Shown: positions 1-5,559 of the stretch, piece after piece
Layout of the letters: each line of letters opens with the position of its first letter
Position numbering within the stretch: position 1 is the first letter of the stretch
Assembly: GCA_017420125.1 (NCBI GenBank)
Contig: JAFOJR010000089.1
Location: 1-5,964 of the forward strand
Length of the DNA: 5,964 bases
DNA from: Oscillospiraceae bacterium
GTDB taxonomy: Bacteria > Bacillota > Clostridia > Oscillospirales > Oscillospiraceae
Direction: 5' to 3'
Notes under the pieces: model-generated
What the model was told of the DNA's origin: nothing
The model's database searches: none
What the model saw: only the letters and a program-made list of their open reading frames with translations
Position numbers and translations under genes: made by a program

Positions 1-1
1 C

Positions 2-265
2 ATTCGCTACAGCGCAGATCACATCTTAGATTATATCGAATTGGATGGAGATCATGCGATTTTTGAGGTACAGATTCCGAGGGACTGGATTGGCCAAACA
101 GTGGGACAAATCGATATTCGGAAAAAATATCATATCAACATTTTAGCGGTGAAAAGAGAACAAAAACTGGAATTGACCGTGACTTCCAATACTGCTTTGG
201 AGGAAGAGACCTCTCTGCTGGTACTTGGGGAGTACAAAGACGTGCAAAAATGTTTTCATCTTTAA
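2..265 (+). CDS. TrkA/KtrA-family potassium uptake regulatory protein, C-terminal part (5' truncated)
   Basis: The reading frame is open from the window edge to the TAA at 263-265, giving the last 87 residues of a longer protein. The segment resembles the end of the NAD-binding RCK_N domain (ILDYIEL near the edge) followed by an RCK_C (TrkA_C) domain: an IPRDWIGQTV stretch, then IDIRKKYHINILAVKR, and a final strand SLLVLGEYKDVQKC. This arrangement is typical of KtrA/TrkA proteins, cytoplasmic gating subunits that bind nucleotides and control a membrane K+ channel subunit (KtrB/TrkH). The membrane partner would be expected upstream, outside the window. An internal ATG at position 41 is not the start, because family homology continues upstream of it. 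The gene runs convergently toward the liv operon and ends about 60 bases before a bidirectional terminator. KtrA and TrkA cannot be told apart from this fragment, so no symbol is given. Confidence 0.85.
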   Translation: MRYSADHILDYIELDGDHAIFEVQIPRDWIGQTVGQIDIRKKYHINILAVKREQKLELTVTSNTALEEETSLLVLGEYKDVQKCFHL

Positions 266-324
266 TTTGAGTTCTGTCTTTGCAGCATGTCAGCGGGATG
301 AAATCTTTTGGCGGGAAATGTTGT

Positions 325-359
325 AAAAACGGCGCACTGTGAAACAGTGCGCCGTTTTT
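325..359. terminator. Bidirectional Rho-independent terminator between trkA-like gene and livF
   Basis: A perfect inverted repeat pairs 325-340 with 344-359 around a 3-base GAA loop. The GC-rich core is ACGGCGCACTGT/ACAGTGCGCCGT, flanked by AAAA on the left and TTTT on the right. Because A and T tracts flank both sides, it works as a terminator on either strand. It sits between two convergent genes, about 60 bases after the trkA-like stop and about 40 bases after the livF stop, so it probably ends both transcripts. Confidence 0.9.
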
Positions 360-400
360 AAATCATTTACAGAAAATGAAAATGAATTGGAGCAGGGGAA

Positions 401-1120
401 TTAACCACCGCCACCGCCTAAATATGCTTTCTGTACAGCATCGTTTTTCAAAAGAGCAGAAGCATTATCCGCCAAAATAATTTTGCCGGTTTCCAGGACA
501 TAACCACGATCTGCAATGGATAATGCAGCCTGTGCATTTTGTTCCACCAACAAGATAGTGGTCCCAGCCTTGTGTAGCGTTTGAATAATTTCGAAAATCT
601 GTTCTACTAAAATAGGAGCCAATCCCATAGAGGGTTCGTCCAACATCAACAACCTGGGATGCGACATCAAAGCACGCCCCATGGCCAGCATCTGTTGCTC
701 GCCACCGGAAAGTGTTCCGGCAATTTGACGACGGCGTTCCTTCAGACGAGGGAAATATTCGAAAACCCTTTCCAGGTCTTTGGCAATTCCGGAATTGGAC
801 TGAGTGAATGCACCCATCTCCAAATTTTCCTGCACGGACATTTGCAGAAAAATTCGCCGTCCTTCCGGCACTTGGGCCAAGCCGCGGGCTACTCGCTTAT
901 GGGCAGGAACGTTGCTGATATCTTCTCCCTGCAAAGAGATGGAGCCCGTTTTGCTGCGCAACAGGCCAGAGACTGTTTGCAGAGTAGTGGTTTTTCCCGC
1001 ACCATTTGCACCGATCAGAGTGACGATTTCCCCTTCATTTACATAGAAAGAAATGCCTTTGATGGCATGGATACTGCCATAATAGACATTGATGTCTTCA
1101 ACTTTTAAAATGGGTTCCAT
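401..1120 (-). CDS. livF: Branched-chain amino acid ABC transporter, ATP-binding protein LivF
   Basis: One of two ATPases that drive the branched-chain amino acid importer, acting at the cytoplasmic face of LivH/LivM. With the start chosen here (ATG 1120-1118) it has 239 residues, close to the E. coli protein. Visible motifs are Walker A GANGAGKT (about 37-44), the Q-loop glutamine in AQVPEGRR (about 83), the signature LSGGEQQ (about 137-143), and Walker B LLMLDEP (about 157-163). The switch position reads LLVEQN, with Gln in place of the usual His, which is normal for LivF. A GTG six bases upstream would overlap the livG stop, but only one base separates it from the AAGGAGG at 1134-1128, whereas the ATG has ideal spacing of seven. 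It is the last gene of the operon, two bases after livG. The C-terminus is an unusual run of five glycines. Confidence 0.95.
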   Translation of the reverse strand: MEPILKVEDINVYYGSIHAIKGISFYVNEGEIVTLIGANGAGKTTTLQTVSGLLRSKTGSISLQGEDISNVPAHKRVARGLAQVPEGRRIFLQMSVQENLEMGAFTQSNSGIAKDLERVFEYFPRLKERRRQIAGTLSGGEQQMLAMGRALMSHPRLLMLDEPSMGLAPILVEQIFEIIQTLHKAGTTILLVEQNAQAALSIADRGYVLETGKIILADNASALLKNDAVQKAYLGGGGG

Positions 1121-1122
1121 GG

Positions 1123-1962
1123 TCACGCCTCCTTCTTTTTGCCCAGATACGCCTCAATGACCGCCGGGTTTTTCTGTACGTCTTCCGGTGTCCCTTTGGC
1201 GATAATGCGGCCGAAATTCAGCACACAGATTCCCTCGCAGATATTCATCACAAGATTCATATCATGTTCAATAAGAAGAATGGCAATTTGGAAGGTGTCG
1301 CGGATTTTACGGATGTTTTCCATCAATTCCGCGGTTTCAGAGGGATTCATCCCAGCAGCCGGCTCGTCCAGCAAGAGGAGAGAAGGGTTAGTGGCCAACG
1401 CGCGAACGATTTCAAGCCGGCGCTGCGCACCATAGGGCAAAGAGCCAGCCTTCATATTAGCCATGCCTTCCATATTAAAAATGGACAACAGCTCCAATGC
1501 GCGTTCATGGGCAATTCGCTCTTCTTTCCAATATCTTGGGAGACGGAAAATGCCGCTCCACATATTGTATTTCATTTGATTGTTCATTGCGGTTTTGACG
1601 TTATCTTCCACAGACAGGGCATTGAACAAACGAATGTTTTGGAAAGTACGGGCGATACCAGCCCGATTAACCTGCATGGTGTTCATGCTGTGCGTGTCTT
1701 TTCCGTCCAGCAGGATAGTTCCGGTAGTGGGTTGATAAACTTTGGTCAGCAGGTTAAACACAGTTGTTTTTCCTGCACCATTAGGGCCGATCAGACCAGC
1801 AATTTCTGTGCGACCGATGGATAAATCGAAATTGTCCACAGCCTTCAGACCGCCGAAATTGATGCCCAGGTTAACGCATTCCAAAATGGGAGTTTTATCA
1901 ATATCCCGTTCCGGAATCATGCTTTTAGAAGGAATGGAAATCAGTTTAGAATCAGACGACAT
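1123..1962 (-). CDS. livG: Branched-chain amino acid ABC transporter, ATP-binding protein LivG
   Basis: The second ATPase of the importer, 279 residues, pairing with LivF beneath the LivH/LivM channel. Motifs are Walker A GPNGAGKT (59-66), Q-loop Gln in ARTFQNIRLF (about 108), the LivG-type signature LPYGAQRRLEI (175-185) in place of LSGGQ, Walker B LLLLDEP (195-201), and switch His in LLIEHDM (about 233). The ending EAYLG is typical of the family, followed by a short KKKEA tail. The ATP-binding fold begins near residue 25, so about 23 N-terminal residues are extra compared with E. coli LivG. The ATG at 1962 is kept because GGAGGAGG lies 10 bases upstream and the internal Met15 has no ribosome site. 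The gene starts 2 bases after the livM stop, indicating translational coupling. Confidence 0.95.
   Translation of the reverse strand: MSSDSKLISIPSKSMIPERDIDKTPILECVNLGINFGGLKAVDNFDLSIGRTEIAGLIGPNGAGKTTVFNLLTKVYQPTTGTILLDGKDTHSMNTMQVNRAGIARTFQNIRLFNALSVEDNVKTAMNNQMKYNMWSGIFRLPRYWKEERIAHERALELLSIFNMEGMANMKAGSLPYGAQRRLEIVRALATNPSLLLLDEPAAGMNPSETAELMENIRKIRDTFQIAILLIEHDMNLVMNICEGICVLNFGRIIAKGTPEDVQKNPAVIEAYLGKKKEA
1128..1134 (-). promoter_or_regulatory. Shine-Dalgarno of livF, decides the start
   Basis: AAGGAGG on the minus strand lies inside the last Lys/Glu codons of livG. Seven bases separate it from the ATG at 1120, but only one base separates it from the GTG at 1126, so the ATG is preferred. 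Confidence 0.8.
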
Positions 1963-1964
1963 AG

Positions 1965-3017
1965 TTAACTAACCTCCTCCTTTTTCTTCTTACCGGGCTT
2001 AAACTTTGCCAGAAAAGCCTTAAAGGTGTCATTGTTGGTTGCCAGCATAACGAGGATCAGCACGATGGCATATACCAGCATCCGGTAGTCAGAGAACTGG
2101 CGCAATGCTTCGGGCAAGATAGTGAGTGCGGCAGCGGCGATAATTGAACCGAGCATATTTCCCAGGCCGCCCAGCACCACAAAGACCAAGATTAAGATTG
2201 ACGTATTAAAATCAAATTTGTTGGCAACGATGGTGGTATAATTCATTGCAAACAGGCTGCCTGCTGCGCCTGCCAGGGCAGCGGAGACAGTAAAGGCCAT
2301 GAGCTTATATTTGGTGATGTTAATACCTATGCTCTCTGCGGCAATACGGTTATCCCGCACGGCCATAATGGCACGACCCGCACGGCTGTTGACCAAATGG
2401 AATACGATAATCAAGGTAATCATAATCAAAATGGCGCCGCCGGTAAAAGTGGAAATTTTGGGAATAGACCCAATACCCATAGGACCGCCGATAATCAGCT
2501 TTCCGCCTTCGGCCAGATTGGTTTTATCACTGAGAAGGCTGATATGCAGACCACGGCTGTCAATTCCTACAAAGAGGTTGTTGAAAATACCCTTGATGAT
2601 TTCGCCAAAAGCCAATGTGACGATGGCCAGATAGTCTCCCCGCAAACGCAGAACGGGGATACCAATTAAAAAGCCAATGACAGCGGCAAAGAGTGCACCT
2701 ACCACCATACCGACAATCAAGCGGATGGCAGCCGAGGGGATGGCGTTGCCCGCTGCAATTGCGGCAGTTACGCCGGTGAAAGCGCCCACGCTCATAAAAC
2801 CGGCATGTCCCAAAGACAGTTCGCCTAATATGCCGACTGTCAGATTCAGAGAAATGGCCATAACAACATAGGCACAGATTGGGACCAGCATGCCTTGGAG
2901 TGTGGATGTAGTTGCGCCGGAACTGCTCATCAGCTGCAGAATAACATATGCTACGATTACCAAGCCATACGTCAGATAATTTTTTCGGGTGGTTTTGTTC
3001 AATCGAATAGATTTCAT
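1965..3017 (-). CDS. livM: Branched-chain amino acid ABC transporter permease LivM
   Basis: Integral membrane permease subunit, 350 residues from the ATG at 3017, with about eight to ten hydrophobic segments (roughly 15-30, 42-62, 70-90, 99-122, 194-210, 238-260, 274-300, 312-327). Family hallmarks are GILGELSLGHAGFMSVGAF (63-80), RLRGDYLAIVTLAFGEI (124-140), the cytoplasmic coupling loop SRAGRAIMAVRDNRIAAESIG (about 211-231) that contacts the ATPases, and VLGGLGNMLGS (281-291). It partners with LivH to form the channel. The frame stays open 20 codons farther, into livH, but a GAGGTGG site (3029-3023) five bases before the ATG, and the basic MKSIRLNK N-terminus, favour the start used. The start lies 10 bases past the livH stop. 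The Lys-rich tail (PGKKKKEEVS) is partly the ribosome site of livG. Confidence 0.95.
   Translation of the reverse strand: MKSIRLNKTTRKNYLTYGLVIVAYVILQLMSSSGATTSTLQGMLVPICAYVVMAISLNLTVGILGELSLGHAGFMSVGAFTGVTAAIAAGNAIPSAAIRLIVGMVVGALFAAVIGFLIGIPVLRLRGDYLAIVTLAFGEIIKGIFNNLFVGIDSRGLHISLLSDKTNLAEGGKLIIGGPMGIGSIPKISTFTGGAILIMITLIIVFHLVNSRAGRAIMAVRDNRIAAESIGINITKYKLMAFTVSAALAGAAGSLFAMNYTTIVANKFDFNTSILILVFVVLGGLGNMLGSIIAAAALTILPEALRQFSDYRMLVYAIVLILVMLATNNDTFKAFLAKFKPGKKKKEEVS
1973..1980 (-). promoter_or_regulatory. Shine-Dalgarno of livG within livM 3' end
   Basis: GGAGGAGG on the minus strand encodes part of the Glu-Glu-Val end of LivM and lies 10 bases before the livG ATG. It supports the upstream start over internal Met15. 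Confidence 0.75.
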
Positions 3018-3022
3018 ATGCG

Positions 3023-3029
3023 CCACCTC
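3023..3029 (-). promoter_or_regulatory. Shine-Dalgarno of livM, decides the start
   Basis: GAGGTGG on the minus strand overlaps the livH stop codon and lies five bases before the ATG at 3017. It selects this start over the farther upstream Met at 3077, which lies inside livH. Confidence 0.75.
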
Positions 3030-3909
3030 AAACTTTCTCACGAATCTGCTTGCCCAACAAGCCGGCCGGCCGTACAAGCAGAACGATAATCAGCACCGCG
3101 AATACGATGGGATCAGACAATTGAGTGGAAATATAGGCCTTGGCAAAGATTTCAATAATGCCCAGCAGAATACCGCCCACAAACGCACCGGGGATAGAGC
3201 CGATTCCGCCAAAAACGGCGGCGGTAAACGCCTTGATACCGGGCATGGCACCGGTGGTGGGAACCAAAGTGGGGTATGCAGAACACAACAGCACACCGGC
3301 AATGGCAGCCAGGCCGGAACCGATTGCGAAGGTCAGGGAAATCGTTCCGTTGACATTGATTCCCATCAGCTGGGAAGCACCTTTGTCTTCAGAACAAGCC
3401 CGCATAGCCTTACCCATCTTGGTCTTGCTGGTGAACCAGGTCAGAGCCAGCATGATGACGATACAGCACAAGATAGCAACCACGGTGACGTAAGAAATGG
3501 TAAGCTGGCCGCCGAACAGGGAAATTTTCCCAGTAGGAACCACAGGCGGGAACACTTTGGGATTGGAGGACCACAGCAGCAACGCTGCATTCTGCAGGAA
3601 ATAGCTCATTCCAATGGCGGTAATAAGAACGGCGAGAACCGGAGCAGCCCGCAAGGGTTTATACGCCAGCCGTTCGATGACAATTCCCAAAATCGTACAA
3701 ACGACGACAGCCAGAAGAATACCTACCAGAGGAGGCAACTGGAAGCGGGAGGTGGCATAGAAGCAAATATATGCGCCGACCATGATAACGTCACCATGGG
3801 CAAAATTCAGCATTTTTGCAATACCGTATACCATGGTGTAGCCCAGTGCGATGATGGCATAGATGCTTCCCAAGCTGATCCCGCTGATCAAAAAGCTCAG
3901 AAAAGCCAT
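3028..3909 (-). CDS. livH: Branched-chain amino acid ABC transporter permease LivH
   Basis: Integral membrane permease, 293 residues, the partner of LivM in the channel. The N-terminus has the classic LivH pattern: FLISGISLGSIYAIIALGYT followed by MVYGIAKMLNFAHGDVIMVGAY (about 26-47). Later marks are RAAPVLAVLITAIGMSYFLQN (87-107), the coupling loop SKTKMGKAMRACSEDKGASQLMGI (about 161-184), and the end motif TAAVFGGIGSIPGAFVGGILLGIIE (about 229-253). About eight hydrophobic segments are visible. The ATG at 3909 follows an AGAGGG site (3923-3918) by eight bases. It is the first of the tightly packed HMGF block, 208 bases downstream of livK across a hairpin-rich spacer. A 324-codon frame on the opposite strand (2989-3963) is a low-complexity shadow and not a gene. 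Confidence 0.95.
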   Translation of the reverse strand: MAFLSFLISGISLGSIYAIIALGYTMVYGIAKMLNFAHGDVIMVGAYICFYATSRFQLPPLVGILLAVVVCTILGIVIERLAYKPLRAAPVLAVLITAIGMSYFLQNAALLLWSSNPKVFPPVVPTGKISLFGGQLTISYVTVVAILCCIVIMLALTWFTSKTKMGKAMRACSEDKGASQLMGINVNGTISLTFAIGSGLAAIAGVLLCSAYPTLVPTTGAMPGIKAFTAAVFGGIGSIPGAFVGGILLGIIEIFAKAYISTQLSDPIVFAVLIIVLLVRPAGLLGKQIREKV

Positions 3910-3939
3910 ATAACATACCCTCTTGTTATTTTAAATTTT

Positions 3940-3990
3940 AAAAACCGGCCAGTACATATCTGAAAAGTGCGGGCCGCGGCCAGCGTTTTT
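3940..3990 (-). other. Alternative stem with terminal U-run, competing with the 3955-3998 hairpin
   Basis: On the minus strand AAAAAC (3990-3985) can pair with GTTTTT (3945-3940), and TGGCC (3982-3978) with GGCCG (3950-3946), the last pair being U-G. A two-base bulge separates the two helices, and the fold ends in a U-run. It uses bases also needed by the 3955-3998 hairpin, so the two folds exclude each other. It could be a weak terminator or an alternate fold tuning livHMGF expression. This is inference from pairing only. Confidence 0.3.
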
Positions 3991-3998
3991 CAGATATG
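3955..3998 (-). repeat. 44-base near-perfect palindrome in the livK-livH spacer
   Basis: CATATCTGAAAA (3955-3966) is exactly complementary to TTTTCAGATATG (3987-3998), with a GC-rich interior around GGCCGCGGCC that continues the pairing imperfectly. Read on the minus strand it lies between livK and livH. The next T-run begins about 11 bases after it, so it is not a standard terminator. A 3'-end-stabilising stem for the livK message, a partial terminator, or a dispersed palindromic repeat are all possible. Confidence 0.6.
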
Positions 3999-4016
3999 CG
4001 CTGTTACCGGGAACAG

Positions 4017-4051
4017 GGCGGAGCGGCTTATGAAAATAAGCCGCTCCCGCC
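4017..4051 (-). other. Stem-loop downstream of livK (mRNA stabiliser or partial terminator)
   Basis: GAGCGGCTTA (4021-4030) pairs perfectly with TAAGCCGCTC (4037-4046) around a six-base loop. The stem extends by GGCG/CGCC (4017-4020 with 4048-4051) past one bulged C at 4047. No T-run follows on the minus strand, so it is unlikely to stop transcription fully. About 65 bases after the livK stop, it is well placed to protect a livK mRNA 3' end from exonucleases, giving more LivK than LivHMGF. Confidence 0.6.
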
Positions 4052-4117
4052 ATTATTCCGAGTCATTTTATGTAGTAATTGCAAAGTGACAATCAAATGA
4101 AGTAAACGTATAGGGAA

Positions 4118-5248
4118 TTAATCCAAACCAACATAAGCGCCGTTCTGGATGACCATGCCCTTGGGGCTCTTGGAGACCGCACCGGCAGTATCCCAAGTTA
4201 CGTTGTTGCCAGTCAGACCGTTGAAGGTCATAGAGGTAAACTGTTGGATCATCAGATCACATAATGCAGCAGCGTCCATATCGGGGGTAGCATTTGCATT
4301 GGTCAGAGCCTGATAGTAAGCATAGACACAGTCATAACCGTCCGCTGCAAACTGGTTGGGAATCTCGCCGAACTTTTCCTGATACTTTGCAACAAACGAA
4401 GCAGTCTTTTCATCTGCAGAGTCAGCATTGAACGGCGTCAGGAGAATAACGCCCTCGGCAAGAGCGGTATCAAAGCCTTCGAGAGAGAGAATACCATCCA
4501 TACCGTCAACGCCGAAATACTTCGGAGCGTAGCCGATCTTCGCGGCCTGCGTGAGAATCAGAGAAGCTGCATCATAATACATCGGGAGGAAAACAAGTTC
4601 CGCACTATTTGACTGTGCATCAGCAATCTGAACGGAGAAATCTGTTGCATTGCCGTCATTAAAGGTGGTATCGCTGACAACCTCAAGCCCAAGTTCAGCA
4701 GCTTTTGCCATAAAGGTCTCATAGATTCCCTTGGAATACACATCGTCATTCTTCCAGATAACAGCTACCTTTGAAGCAAGGCCCTTGTCAACAATATACT
4801 GAGCTGAAAGAGATCCCTGGTTTGGGTCAGTAAAGCACATCTGGAACATATTGTCCTTACCTTCAACAACAGCCACAGAAGAGGCAGACGGTGTGAGGGC
4901 AAAGATACGATCTTCAAACGTCTCTGCAGAGGTTGCCTCGCAAGGCTTGGATGTAACGCTGCCAAGTGAAATCTGCATACCCCAGTCCTTCAAAGTGTTA
5001 TAGGCATTGATTGCCTTCTCTGCATCATGTGTGTCGTCTTCGTACTTAAGTTCGATCTGGATTCCACCAAGAGCGTTGATCTCTTCGGCTGCGATTTCAG
5101 CGCCGTTTTTAGCTGCATTGCCGTAAATTGCCGCACCGCCTGTGAGAGGTCCAGTACCGCCGAGCTTAAATGCATCATCGGCAAATGCCGCAGATCCGAT
5201 TGCCAGCACCATTGCCAGTGCCAGCACCATTGCTAAGAATTTCTTCAT
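4118..5248 (-). CDS. livK: Branched-chain amino acid ABC transporter substrate-binding protein LivK
   Basis: Extracytoplasmic receptor that captures Leu/Ile/Val (by family) and delivers it to LivHM; 376 residues. Residues 1-23 are a signal peptide: MKKF, a hydrophobic core, then an AFA|DD type I cleavage site. There is no lipobox cysteine, so it is not an evident lipoprotein. The mature part is a Peripla_BP_6-type protein: LGGTGPLTGGAAIYG (29-43), AAEEINALGGI, a SVTSKPCEATS ligand-side loop, LTPSASS, KNDDVYSKG, YYDAASLILTQAAKIGY, and FAADGYDCVYAYYQA near the C-terminus. The ATG at 5248 lies seven bases after AAGGAGA (5262-5256); a TTG farther upstream would place that site inside the gene and is rejected. 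It is the first structural gene of livKHMGF, preceded by a long leader with a short ORF and terminators. Exact substrate cannot be read from sequence; related proteins also bind amides, urea or aromatic acids. Confidence 0.93.
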   Translation of the reverse strand: MKKFLAMVLALAMVLAIGSAAFADDAFKLGGTGPLTGGAAIYGNAAKNGAEIAAEEINALGGIQIELKYEDDTHDAEKAINAYNTLKDWGMQISLGSVTSKPCEATSAETFEDRIFALTPSASSVAVVEGKDNMFQMCFTDPNQGSLSAQYIVDKGLASKVAVIWKNDDVYSKGIYETFMAKAAELGLEVVSDTTFNDGNATDFSVQIADAQSNSAELVFLPMYYDAASLILTQAAKIGYAPKYFGVDGMDGILSLEGFDTALAEGVILLTPFNADSADEKTASFVAKYQEKFGEIPNQFAADGYDCVYAYYQALTNANATPDMDAAALCDLMIQQFTSMTFNGLTGNNVTWDTAGAVSKSPKGMVIQNGAYVGLD

Positions 5249-5255
5249 TGTTTTG

Positions 5256-5262
5256 TCTCCTT
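5256..5262 (-). promoter_or_regulatory. Shine-Dalgarno of livK, decides the start
   Basis: AAGGAGA on the minus strand is seven bases before the ATG at 5248. The ATG is followed by a standard signal peptide, which excludes the TTG start 11 codons upstream. Confidence 0.85.
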
Positions 5263-5297
5263 TTTTAATTATTATAGACAATAAAAATATATAACAT

Positions 5298-5327
5298 AAA
5301 AACGGCTTCGCATTTACGGAGCCGTTT
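5298..5327 (-). terminator. Rho-independent terminator (T2) in the livK leader
   Basis: On the minus strand AAACGGCT (5327-5320) pairs with AGCCGTTT (5307-5300), with two more pairs (CG/CG) inside past one mismatch and a six-base loop. The T-run 5302-5298 follows the GC core directly. It lies 39 bases after the leader ORF stop and about 50 bases before the livK start. A transcript from the leader promoter must pass it to reach livK, so it is a candidate attenuator. Confidence 0.75.
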
Positions 5328-5366
5328 GAATGTTCTTGCTTAATCTGCCTTGCTTTACAACTCCGT
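5316..5366 (-). promoter_or_regulatory. Candidate antiterminator stem competing with T2
   Basis: On the minus strand ACGGAGTTGT (5366-5357), beginning directly after the leader ORF stop codon, can form ten consecutive pairs (two of them G-U) with ACGGCTCCGT (5325-5316). The second segment contains most of the 5' arm and part of the loop of T2, so the two folds exclude each other. A ribosome ending at the stop codon would cover the first segment, while one paused upstream at Val/Ile codons would leave it free. The pairing is seen; its function is inferred. Confidence 0.45.
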
Positions 5367-5528
5367 TTATATTATGCAGTCATTCTCAATAATTATTCTG
5401 CGTACAAGTACAACAGGTACAACAAAAACGGACGCCAATACGGCGTCCGGAAGATTGGAAAGCGCAGCAAAAGAAGCGCCGGCACATGCAGACGCAAAAA
5501 ACTTATTCTTCGACAGCGCCTTTGACAT
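5367..5528 (-). CDS. Putative 53-residue leader peptide rich in Val/Leu/Ile codons
   Basis: I recognise no named family. The ATG at 5528 has a good AAAGGAG site (5544-5538, nine bases away) and lies about 25 bases after the predicted transcription start. The first half is small and polar to hydrophobic (SKNKFFASACAGASFAAL). Residues 30-47 read VLASVFVVPVVLVRRIII, with 12 of 18 being branched-chain, and the last two codons are both Ile. A terminator follows 39 bases after the stop, then livK. Known ilv and leu leader peptides share this design, in which the ribosome senses the scarce amino acid; those are shorter, usually 20-35 residues. Odd points are its length and a terminator-like hairpin over codons 27-35. 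Alternatives are a small membrane protein, or a chance frame. An in-frame ATG at 5588 is rejected because it lies in the promoter. Confidence 0.45.
   Translation of the reverse strand: MSKALSKNKFFASACAGASFAALSNLPDAVLASVFVVPVVLVRRIIIENDCII
5406..5423 (-). repeat. Tandem 9-base repeat of valine codons in leader ORF
   Basis: On the minus strand GTTGTACCT is followed directly by GTTGTACTT, then GTACGC. In the leader frame this reads Val-Val-Pro, Val-Val-Leu, Val-Arg. The duplication is in frame and is what produces the dense Val/Leu cluster. Confidence 0.7.
5424..5449 (-). terminator. Terminator-like hairpin (T1) inside the leader ORF
   Basis: On the minus strand CGGACGCC (5449-5442) pairs perfectly with GGCGTCCG (5436-5429) around a five-base loop, followed at once by TTTTT (5428-5424). 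This is a canonical Rho-independent form for leftward transcription. It spans codons about 27-35 of the leader ORF, so a translating ribosome would melt it. It could end a short RNA of about 130 bases, or act as an early checkpoint stopping untranslated leader transcripts. Confidence 0.7.
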
Positions 5529-5559
5529 GCCGTTTCGCTCCTTTCTTTCTAATGCTTTT

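Noticed and set aside
1121..1126. GTG start for livF overlapping the livG stop
   Set aside because: It leaves only one base after the AAGGAGG site; the ATG six bases downstream has proper spacing.
659..2871. Several plus-strand open frames of 64-186 codons across livF, livG and livM
   Set aside because: All are shadows of the well-supported minus-strand ABC transporter genes, and their products show no recognisable family motif.
3018..3077. Longer livM start 20 codons upstream
   Set aside because: The extension lies within the end of livH and ignores the GAGGTGG site that points to 3017.
2989..3963. 324-codon open frame on the plus strand
   Set aside because: It is antisense to livH, has a Gln/Asn/His/Gly-rich low-complexity product with no recognisable domain, and runs into the hairpin spacer. 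livH shows clear family motifs in the opposite direction.
5249..5281. TTG start 11 codons upstream for livK
   Set aside because: It would place the Shine-Dalgarno inside the gene and extend a normal signal peptide.
5271..5299. Promoter right before livK with TATAAT at 5276-5271
   Set aside because: No acceptable -35 at 16-18 bases (best TTATGT), and it would start transcription almost at the ribosome site. A weak extra promoter cannot be fully excluded.
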